Shown here: positions 57,807-64,000 of the stretch, piece by piece | Position numbering within the stretch: the first letter of the stretch is position 1 | Layout: each line of letters starts with the position of its first letter | DNA from: Defluviicoccus sp046348835 | GTDB lineage: Bacteria; Pseudomonadota; Alphaproteobacteria; Rhodospirillales; Defluviicoccaceae | Direction: 5' to 3' | Assembly (NCBI GenBank): GCA_046348835.1 | Contig: JAXMDM010000004.1 | Location: 558,001 to 622,000 of the forward strand | Length of the DNA stretch: 64,000 bases | Program-made: the position numbers and the translations under genes | Notes under the pieces: model-generated | What the model was told of the DNA's origin: nothing | The model's input: only the letters and a program-made list of their open reading frames with translations | Database searches by the model: none

Positions 57807-58706
57807 TTGATGCCGATGGACTGGGATAAGCTCCGCGTCTTCCACGCCGTAGCCGAAGCAGGGAGCTTTACCCACGCCGGCGACGTCTTGAACCTGAGCC
57901 AGTCGGCGGTCAGTCGCCAGGTTAGCGCACTGGAAGAGGCGCTGCAGGTTCCTTTGTTCCATCGCCACGCCCGCGGGCTGATGCTGACCGAGCAAGGAGA
58001 GATACTGTACAAGACGGCCCGCGAGGTACTGTCCAAACTCAACATGGTGGAAGCTCAGATCGTCGAGAGTCGGGAGCGCCCCAAGGGCCCGCTCCGAATC
58101 ACCACCACCATCGCTTTCGGCTCGGTCTGGTTGGCGCCCAGGTTGAAGGAGTTCCTGGAGGCGCACCCGGACATCGAAGTCTCGCTGATGCTCACCGACG
58201 ACGAACTCGACCTTTCCATGCGGGAAGCGGATGTGGCGCTTCGCCTCACCGCGCCGACCCAATCCGACCTGATTCAAAGGCGGATGATGACGCTGCGCTA
58301 TCATGTGTTCGCCGCGCCGTCGTATCTGCAAGCCCATGGGGAGCCACGGACAGTCGAGGACCTCGATCATCACCGACTGGTCGTCTTCGGCGAAGATATT
58401 CGTCCGCCCCTTACGACACTCAACTGGCTTCTCGAAGCAGGTCTGAAGAACGGGAACAAGAGAAAGGCTTTTCTCCGTGTGAACAGTACCTATGGTATTT
58501 TTCGCGCGGTTCAAAGCGGTATCGGCGTGGGAGCGCTGCCACACTATCTCAATCAGGAGACCGGGCACCTGGTCCCGGTTCTTCCTCAGATCCGCGGACC
58601 GGAGCTGGAAATGTACTTCGTCTACCCCGAGGAGCTCCGGCACTCCAATCGCATCGGCTTATTTCGCGATTTCATGTTGCGCAAGGTCGAGGAACTGGTT
58701 CGCTAG
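57807..58706 (+). CDS. LysR-family transcriptional regulator
   Basis: This 299-residue protein has an N-terminal helix-turn-helix (KLRVFHAVAEAGSFTHAGDV, then LSQSAVSRQVSALEEAL). A substrate-binding domain follows, with RITTTIAFGSVWLAPRLKEF and DVALRLTAPTQSDLIQR. TTG 57807 lies nine bases from GGAGG, but an ATG at 57810 and another at 57819 are equally possible. It follows trxB by 90 bases and may regulate it, which is inferred from position only. Confidence 0.9.
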   Translation: MMPMDWDKLRVFHAVAEAGSFTHAGDVLNLSQSAVSRQVSALEEALQVPLFHRHARGLMLTEQGEILYKTAREVLSKLNMVEAQIVESRERPKGPLRITTTIAFGSVWLAPRLKEFLEAHPDIEVSLMLTDDELDLSMREADVALRLTAPTQSDLIQRRMMTLRYHVFAAPSYLQAHGEPRTVEDLDHHRLVVFGEDIRPPLTTLNWLLEAGLKNGNKRKAFLRVNSTYGIFRAVQSGIGVGALPHYLNQETGHLVPVLPQIRGPELEMYFVYPEELRHSNRIGLFRDFMLRKVEELVR

Positions 58707-58812
58707 CAGCTCCGCCGCCTAGTCCCCTCTGCCGCTGCCGGTCGCGCGAACGACGCGCTGCAAAATTCGCTCGGACATGCGCTTTATGCATGGCGACCGT
58801 GCATTTTACGGC

Positions 58813-58840
58813 TTGCGTTCAGACGGCCAGCCCCTATATC
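58813..58840 (+). promoter_or_regulatory. Candidate sigma-70 promoter of the small RNA
   Basis: TTGCGT (58813-58818) and TATATC (58835-58840) are 16 bases apart, slightly short of the best spacing. A start near 58847 would place the palindrome at 58852 just inside the transcript. Confidence 0.4.
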
Positions 58841-58851
58841 GTGCTTGTTGT

Positions 58852-58866
58852 TGCTGCATTGCAGCA
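58852..58866. promoter_or_regulatory. CTGC-N3-GCAG palindrome
   Basis: TGCTGCATTGCAGCA is a perfect dyad with a single central base and contains CTGC-ATT-GCAG. This fits the CTGC-N3-4-GCAG consensus described for PhaR in Paracoccus. It lies just past a promoter-like pair, where a repressor would block transcription. PhaR involvement is unproven and no PHA gene is in the window. Confidence 0.4.
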
Positions 58867-58951
58867 TGACGGTTTCGGGCGGTAGGCCCGGAAGAGGGCT
58901 CGTGACGAACGAGTCCTACGTCTCCCAGACGTGAAGCCTCCCTGTTGGACT

Positions 58952-58982
58952 TGCCGGGCCTTTAGGCCCGGCATCTTTTTTT
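58952..58982 (+). terminator. Strong intrinsic terminator
   Basis: A perfect 9-base-pair stem TGCCGGGCC / GGCCCGGCA (58952-58960 with 58965-58973) with a TTTA loop is followed by TCTTTTTTT. It lies 32 bases before the convergent EF-G-like stop codon. Confidence 0.93.
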
Positions 58983-59014
58983 GCAACCGGATGAAGGGGC
59001 GGGAGCCGCCCCGA

Positions 59015-61045
59015 TCAACCCGCCAGCGACTGGGCTCGCTGCGACACGACATCGTCCGCCAGTTTTCCGCTGAGTTCCTGGAGATGGTCGAACTGGCCGG
59101 CGAAAGTTCCGACTCCCAGCGTCGCCGACCGCAACTCGACGATGAGACCGTGCATCTCCGACTGGGGCAACAGCACGGAAACCTCGTCCCAGCCGTTCCA
59201 GGCGGTCTTGGCCTCGTAGCCGAGGATTTGTCCTCGCCGCCCGGCGACGATTCGTTGCACCCGCGAGGTGAAGTCGGTGGGAACGGCGATGCGAACGCTG
59301 AAGATGGGCTCCAGCAGGACCGGATCGCACTTCGGCATGCCCTCTCGCATGGCCAATTGCGCCGCCTTGCGGAAGGCCATCTCCGACGAGTCGACGGTAT
59401 GGAATTGGCCATCGGTCAGGGTGACGGCGATATCCACCACCGGAAACCCGAGCGGGCCCCGTTGCAGATACTCGCGCACCCCGGTTTCCACCGCCGGGAT
59501 GTACTGCTTCGGCACCGCTCCGCCGGTAATGGTGTCGTTGAAGGTGAAACCGGAGCCCCGAGGCAGCGGGCCGATGTCCACGTGCACGTCGCCGAACTCG
59601 CCGTGCCCTCCCGACTGCTTCTTGTGACGGGCGTGCTGGCTCACCCCGCTGCGGATCGTTTCCTTGTAGGGCACCTGCGGACGGTGATGCACGACCTGGA
59701 TATGGAACCGATTGCGCAGGCGATCGATGGCGATCGCGAGGTGCATTTCGCCCTGGCCCCAGAGAAGAAACTCGCCGGTGTCGGGGTCGTGACCGAATGA
59801 CAGCGAGGCATCCTCGTCGACCAGCCGCGACAGGGCTCCCGTGAGTTTGACTTCGTCCGACCGCTGCGCCGCATGGATGGCGACCGCGAACATGGGTGTG
59901 ATCGGCGCCGGCCAATCGGCCGCAGGCCTGCTGGCCGAGGCGGAAAGCACCTGACCGGTCGCCGCGCCCTCAAGGCGTCCCAGGGCGACAACTTCGCCCA
60001 GCCCGGCGCGGGGCTGCTTGTCGAGCTTCTGACCCAGCGCCCGGCTCACCCCGGCGACTCGTTCGCCGCCCAGGGTCATGCCATCGGTCACCTCGCCGGC
60101 GAGGACGCGCACGAACGATAGCTTTCCGGTATGGGCAGCGTGCAAGGTTTTGAAGACGACGGCACAAGCGTCTTCCTCACCCTCCACACCCAGTCGGGCC
60201 GCCGCCTTTTGCGGCTCGGGCGCCTCATGGCGAAGCGCCTTCAGCAGACGGGTGATGCCGAACATGGACTCGGCGGCGCCAAAGAACACGGGAACGATCA
60301 GGTCTTCTTGAAGGTCGCGGGTCAGGCCAGCGTAGATCTCATCGGCGGAGGGGGTAATGTCCTCCAGCACCTTTTCCAGCAACTCGTCGTCAAAGTCGGC
60401 AAGCGACTCCAGAAGACCGGTGCGTGCCTCCTGCTCGCGCTCTCCCAGCCCCTCGGTGAGGCTGATGAGTTGCGATCGCTGGCCCGGCGTCCAACGGAAG
60501 GCCCGCTCGCTGACCAGGTCGACGAAACCGGTCACCTGCTCGCCGTCCCTGATCGGGACCTCGCGCAGCACCAGCGGACGATCGGAAAGCGCCTGAAGCG
60601 CTTCCAGGGTGGCGCGAACGCTGGTGCCCGAATTGTCCATTTTGTTGATAAATAGCAGGTGCGGGATCGCGTGGTCGTCGAGGAAGCGCAGAAGGGGTGC
60701 GAGCGTCAGGACTTTTTGAGGTTCCGGCTCGCAGACGACCACCGCCGCATCGCAGACCATCAGCGCATGATAGGAATCCTGGAGGAGTTCGATCGAGCCC
60801 GGACAATCGATGAAGGTCCAGGAATCGCCCAGATAGTCCGTCGTTGCCACCGACAGTTCGGTGGACATCTGTCGCGCCCGGGCTTCGGGGGTGCCGTCGC
60901 CGACGGTGTTGCCGTCGCGCACGCTGCCGCGCCTCTGGGTGGCTCCCGTCAGCGACAGGATGGCTTCGAGGAGAGTGGTTTTGCCGCTCAGGTACGGGCC
61001 GACGAGCGCTGCACACCGGGGTGTCGATGGAGATTTTTTCGTCAA
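59015..61045 (-). CDS. EF-G-like translation factor with degenerate G3 motif
   Basis: This 676-residue protein has G1 GPYLSGKTTL, G4 NKMD, and EF-G domains II to V. Domain IV shows GEFGDVHVDIGPLPRGSGFT. The G3 motif reads DCPGSIELL instead of DTPGHVDF, so the GTPase-activating His is replaced by Ser. A GITI-type switch I motif is not apparent. The start is TTG after GGAGAGGAAA. It resembles the EF-G paralogue found in many alphaproteobacteria. It is followed by an aspartate aminotransferase gene upstream in transcription and is not in an rps/tuf operon. Confidence 0.85.
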   Translation of the reverse strand: MTKKSPSTPRCAALVGPYLSGKTTLLEAILSLTGATQRRGSVRDGNTVGDGTPEARARQMSTELSVATTDYLGDSWTFIDCPGSIELLQDSYHALMVCDAAVVVCEPEPQKVLTLAPLLRFLDDHAIPHLLFINKMDNSGTSVRATLEALQALSDRPLVLREVPIRDGEQVTGFVDLVSERAFRWTPGQRSQLISLTEGLGEREQEARTGLLESLADFDDELLEKVLEDITPSADEIYAGLTRDLQEDLIVPVFFGAAESMFGITRLLKALRHEAPEPQKAAARLGVEGEEDACAVVFKTLHAAHTGKLSFVRVLAGEVTDGMTLGGERVAGVSRALGQKLDKQPRAGLGEVVALGRLEGAATGQVLSASASRPAADWPAPITPMFAVAIHAAQRSDEVKLTGALSRLVDEDASLSFGHDPDTGEFLLWGQGEMHLAIAIDRLRNRFHIQVVHHRPQVPYKETIRSGVSQHARHKKQSGGHGEFGDVHVDIGPLPRGSGFTFNDTITGGAVPKQYIPAVETGVREYLQRGPLGFPVVDIAVTLTDGQFHTVDSSEMAFRKAAQLAMREGMPKCDPVLLEPIFSVRIAVPTDFTSRVQRIVAGRRGQILGYEAKTAWNGWDEVSVLLPQSEMHGLIVELRSATLGVGTFAGQFDHLQELSGKLADDVVSQRAQSLAG

Positions 61046-61347
61046 TTTCCTCTCCCCACTTTCTAGTTTTTGATGAGCCGGGGTCCCGCGCTCAAGCTAC
61101 CCTGCGCCCCGGTCGAATCAAGCGAAACTCGGCGGTGTCGCCGGGCGGATGAGGCGATGTCCTGTGTTACCGCGCCACCGGGTATGGCCAGAGCACGTGG
61201 AATGAGAGTCCGCCGGCCGGCCCACGGCGCGCGCGCAAGCAATCGCCCGCGGCAGCGGTGGTTCGGCGCTTCGCTTCCGAGGAGCGGCGCAATCGCCGGT
61301 TGGGGCTATCTACGGCCGCGACGGGGCCGGCACTGCGCTTCATCAGG
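61046..61347. other. 302-base gap
   Basis: This region lies between the aminotransferase stop and the EF-G-like start, both on the minus strand. I see no gene, RNA or named operator. It presumably carries the EF-G-like promoter. Confidence 0.5.
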
Positions 61348-62550
61348 TCAGACCAAGTTGTTGCAGGCCCGGATGATCCGGCGACAGGCTTCCTCCAGTG
61401 CTTGCGTCGAGGTGGCGTAGGAAATGCGAAAGTACGGTGAAAGCCCGAACGCCGCGCCCTGGACCACGGCGACCCCTTCGGCCTCCAAGAGGTAGGTGAC
61501 GAAATCCTCGTCGGTAGCGAGGGTGTCGCCGGACGGTGTCCGCTTGCCGATCACCCCGGCGCAAGACGGGTAGACGTAGAAGGCGCCTTCCGGGGTATCG
61601 CAGCTGAGCCCGGCGGCCTGGTTCAAATGGGACACCACCAGATCTCGCCGTTGCTTGAAGATCGCATTGCGTTCGGCGAGGAAATCGTGCGGCCCGTCGA
61701 GGGCCGCCGCCGCCGCCGCTTGGCTGATCGAGCAGGTGTGGGTGGTCGACTGGGATTGGATCATGTTCATCGCGTTGATCAGTGACTTCGGCCCCGCCCC
61801 GTAACCGACCCTCCATCCGGTCATGGCGTAGGACTTGGAGCACCCGTTCAGGGTCAGCGTGCGGTCGTAGAGCCGGGGTTCGACCTGTGCCGGGGTGACG
61901 AAGCGATAGTCGTCGTAGACGACGTGCTCGTAGATGTCGTCGGTCAATACCCATACCTGCGGGTGGTCCAGAAGCACGTCACAGATGCGGCGCATCTCGG
62001 CGCGGGTATAGGCCGCGCCCGAAGGATTTGACGGCGAATTCAGGATGAGCCACTTCGTCCGCTTGCCGATCGCCCGATCCAACTCGTCCGGATCAAGCTT
62101 GAAGCGCCGCTCCGCGCTGCAGGGGAGGAAAACCGGCTCGGCCTCGGCGAGGAGGACGATGTCCGGATAGGAAACCCAGTAAGGAGTGGGAATGACGACT
62201 TCGTCCCCGCGGTCGAGGGTCGCCACCATCGCATTGTAGATCGTCTGCTTGCCGCCGCAGGATACCGTAATCTGATCCGGCTTATACTCCAACTCATTGT
62301 CGCGTTTGAATTTTCTGGCGATGGCTTGGCGCAGGGCCAACGTCCCGGCGACGGCGGTATATTTCGTTTCGCCCCGGTCGATGGCGAGTTTCGCCGCGGC
62401 CTTGATGTGGTCGGGCGTGTCGAAGTCCGGCTCACCGGCTCCGAGACCGATCACGTCGCGGCCTTGCGCCTTGAGGTCGGCCGCCTTCTGCGTCACGCCG
62501 ATGGTCGGCGACGGTTTGATCCGTCCCAGCCGTGCTGCAAGAAACGGCAT
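61348..62550 (-). CDS. PLP-dependent aspartate aminotransferase
   Basis: This 400-residue class I aminotransferase has an N-terminal ADLKAQGRDVIGLGAGEPDF, a PLP-lysine in NGCSKSYAMTGWRVGYG, and LILNSPSNPSGAAYTRAEMR. It interconverts aspartate and oxaloacetate, usually with 2-oxoglutarate. I chose the ATG at 62550, with GGGAG eight bases upstream, over an ATG at 62556 that lies too close. It follows the radical SAM gene by 80 bases on the same strand. Confidence 0.92.
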   Translation of the reverse strand: MPFLAARLGRIKPSPTIGVTQKAADLKAQGRDVIGLGAGEPDFDTPDHIKAAAKLAIDRGETKYTAVAGTLALRQAIARKFKRDNELEYKPDQITVSCGGKQTIYNAMVATLDRGDEVVIPTPYWVSYPDIVLLAEAEPVFLPCSAERRFKLDPDELDRAIGKRTKWLILNSPSNPSGAAYTRAEMRRICDVLLDHPQVWVLTDDIYEHVVYDDYRFVTPAQVEPRLYDRTLTLNGCSKSYAMTGWRVGYGAGPKSLINAMNMIQSQSTTHTCSISQAAAAAALDGPHDFLAERNAIFKQRRDLVVSHLNQAAGLSCDTPEGAFYVYPSCAGVIGKRTPSGDTLATDEDFVTYLLEAEGVAVVQGAAFGLSPYFRISYATSTQALEEACRRIIRACNNLV

Positions 62551-62630
62551 AATCATGCTCCCGAAAAACCGAAATCGCCGCCCGTTCTAAGATCCGGCAG
62601 CGGGCAACGCAATCGCCCACGCGCCGCCGC

Positions 62631-64000
62631 TCAGCCGGCGACGGACTCCGCATCCCTGTGCAATGCCGCCCGCTGTCCGTCGCTGTAGGCGCCGGCGGCA
62701 TCCTCCGTCACCAGGTCACGCCAAGCCGAGCGCTGGGGCATGAGGGGCGGGGCGGCAGGGTGACGTGGCGGGGCGGACGGTGGTGCGATCAGGTTGCGAG
62801 AGCCAATGCCGCGGGACTCGATCTGCCGGTAGAACAGATTGTAGATCGACCAGAGCCCAAGGTGACGCGCCTCCCGCAGCGGAAACCTGCGGGCCATGGA
62901 GCGCCACGAATAGAATCGCTCGTAGACATCGCAGTATCCCCGCCGCAGATCCTCGACGCTCATGCCCTGCGGCTGATAGACGATGTTGCTTTGGTCGTAC
63001 TTGTCCCAATCGAAGGAGATAATCCGACCGCTTCGAAGCATTTCATACCAGGTAACGGTTCCAGGATAGGGCGTAAACAAAGAGTATGCGCATGCATCAT
63101 AGCCCGTATCTATAGTGAATGAAGCAGTCGCATCAAAGGTAGAAATATCATCCTCATCAAATCCAAACATGAAAAGGCCGAGCACCATCATTCCATGCGC
63201 ATGGATCTTTTTGACGAGCTTGTAAAAGTCTTCCGGGCGATTTTGGTACTTATGGACGTTGCGGAGAGCCTGCGACGAAATGGACTCAAACCCGAGGCAA
63301 AGCTGGTAGCAACCGCTTTCGGCGGCCAGTTCCAACAACTCCTCATCATGGGCGGCGGCGGTATTGACGCCAGCCTGCCAGCGAATTCCCCGGCCCTTCA
63401 GCGCCGTCATCACCTCTATGGCCCGCTCCTTGACGCCGAAGAAGTCGGCATCGCCGATGGTGATGAGACGATCGCCGCAGGCATCGATGTCGCGCAAGAC
63501 ATGGTCGATGGGTTTGAAGCGAAAGCGCAGGCCGTACATCATGTGTTCGGCGCAGAACGCGCATGCATGGTGGCAGCCGCGCGACGTCTGAATAAAGGTC
63601 TTGTTGAAGTAGCGGCTCTTCTTCATCAGGTCGTAGCGCGGTAAGGGCACATCGTCCATGGGATGCAGCCGATCCGCCTTGTAGATGCCTCTCAGCGTCC
63701 CGTCCTCCAGGTCGCTGATCACTTGGGCCATGATCGACTCGACCTCGCCGACGACAACGGCGTCCGCGTGCTCGAGCGCCTCCTGCGGCATGAAGCTCGG
63801 GTGCACGCCGCCCATGACCACAGGAATGCCTCGTTTGCGGAAGCTGTCGGCGATCTCATAGCCGCGCTTGACGTAGGAGGTCATCGCCGAGATGCCGACG
63901 AGGCTCGCGTCGAGGTCGAAGTCGATCGGTTCGACGTTCTCGTCGGTAAGCACGACTTCGTAGTGATCGCGAGGGATCGTGGCGGCTACCGCGAGAAGCC
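62631..64000 (-). CDS. B12-binding radical SAM protein, 5' end outside window
   Basis: The frame is open to the right edge, so the N-terminus is missing. At least 456 residues are present. A cobalamin-binding domain (VVMGGVHPSFMPQEALEHAD) is followed by a radical SAM domain with the cluster motif CHHACAFC. Later blocks include TIGDADFFGVKERAIEVM and SLFTPYPGTVTWYEML. The C-terminal tail is Pro-rich. Its layout resembles BchE- and methylase-like B12 radical SAM enzymes. The substrate is not visible. It differs from the HpnR-like protein at 11779 in motif and length. Confidence 0.85.
   Translation of the reverse strand, partial: LLAVAATIPRDHYEVVLTDENVEPIDFDLDASLVGISAMTSYVKRGYEIADSFRKRGIPVVMGGVHPSFMPQEALEHADAVVVGEVESIMAQVISDLEDGTLRGIYKADRLHPMDDVPLPRYDLMKKSRYFNKTFIQTSRGCHHACAFCAEHMMYGLRFRFKPIDHVLRDIDACGDRLITIGDADFFGVKERAIEVMTALKGRGIRWQAGVNTAAAHDEELLELAAESGCYQLCLGFESISSQALRNVHKYQNRPEDFYKLVKKIHAHGMMVLGLFMFGFDEDDISTFDATASFTIDTGYDACAYSLFTPYPGTVTWYEMLRSGRIISFDWDKYDQSNIVYQPQGMSVEDLRRGYCDVYERFYSWRSMARRFPLREARHLGLWSIYNLFYRQIESRGIGSRNLIAPPSAPPRHPAAPPLMPQRSAWRDLVTEDAAGAYSDGQRAALHRDAESVAG

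Larger units (their letters stand above)
58847..58982 (+). ncRNA. Candidate small RNA
   Basis: Between lysR and the convergent EF-G-like gene is a 136-base unit that starts after a promoter-like pair and ends in a strong terminator. It has no protein-like frame. It contains an ACGTCT-CCC-AGACGT hairpin and a GGGCTCGT-GACGA-ACGAGTCC hairpin (one G-T pair), plus a pyrimidine stretch CCTCCCT that could pair with ribosome-binding sites. I recognise no known RNA family. It might instead be a long 3' tail of the trxB-lysR transcript. Confidence 0.45.

Noticed and set aside
58860..58960. SRP (4.5S) RNA, suggested by CCGGAAGAGGGC
   Set aside because: The SRP core AGGTCCGGAAGGAAGCA is absent and the hairpins do not fit the SRP fold.

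Overview
The window is a high-GC chromosomal segment of an alphaproteobacterium, most likely from Rhodospirillales or a related group. Supporting genes are the alpha-type SspB adaptor, the divergent L36, ThyX, a TorF-type porin, a gatC-gatA pair, a DUF502 membrane protein, dnaG-rpoD, carA-carB-greA, and a protein resembling the hopanoid C-3 methylase HpnR. Genus and species cannot be read from the sequence. Most of the segment is housekeeping sequence. I see no phage, insertion sequence, CRISPR array, rRNA operon or plasmid backbone.

Layout. 0-5.3 kb: a surface-polysaccharide locus with a sulfotransferase (cut by the window edge), a Wzx-type flippase, and a divergent Wzz/BY-kinase gene, separated by a 0.9 kb gap holding a CRP-like site. 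5.4-16.5 kb: a GH13 glycosidase, metY translationally coupled to a BT1-type transporter, an alpha/beta hydrolase with no ordinary start codon, HpnR, DUF502 and TypA/BipA. 16.5-24 kb: RuvX, a TorF porin, gatCA, rpmJ, a small AtpR-like membrane protein, an ExeA-like ATPase fused to a Sel1-like tail, and a LysE exporter. 24-31.6 kb: class II fumarase, two hydrolases, an Ivy-like periplasmic protein, class I fumarase, SspB and ThyX.

31.5-42.9 kb is the most distinctive part. Two sodium:solute symporters (one ActP-like with its DUF485 partner) lie between two CBS/DUF294 putative nucleotidyltransferases. They are followed by a two-helix membrane protein in which a degenerate histidine-kinase-like region is fused to an apparently intact DEDDh 3'-5' exonuclease, then a TPR protein and a lipoprotein. 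The linkage of symporter, DUF485, DUF294 and nuclease is known from acetate-transport loci of other proteobacteria. The fused sensor-nuclease and the paired DUF294 proteins are the parts I would examine first.

43-64 kb: a nitrobindin-like protein, a CAU-anticodon tRNA (probably tRNA-Ile2), a hydrolase, rpoD and dnaG, divergent carA-carB-greA-purC, an Lrp regulator, trxB-lysR, a candidate small RNA gene with a CTGC-N3-GCAG operator-like palindrome and a very strong terminator, an EF-G paralogue lacking the catalytic His of its G3 motif, an aspartate aminotransferase, and a B12-binding radical SAM enzyme cut by the right edge.
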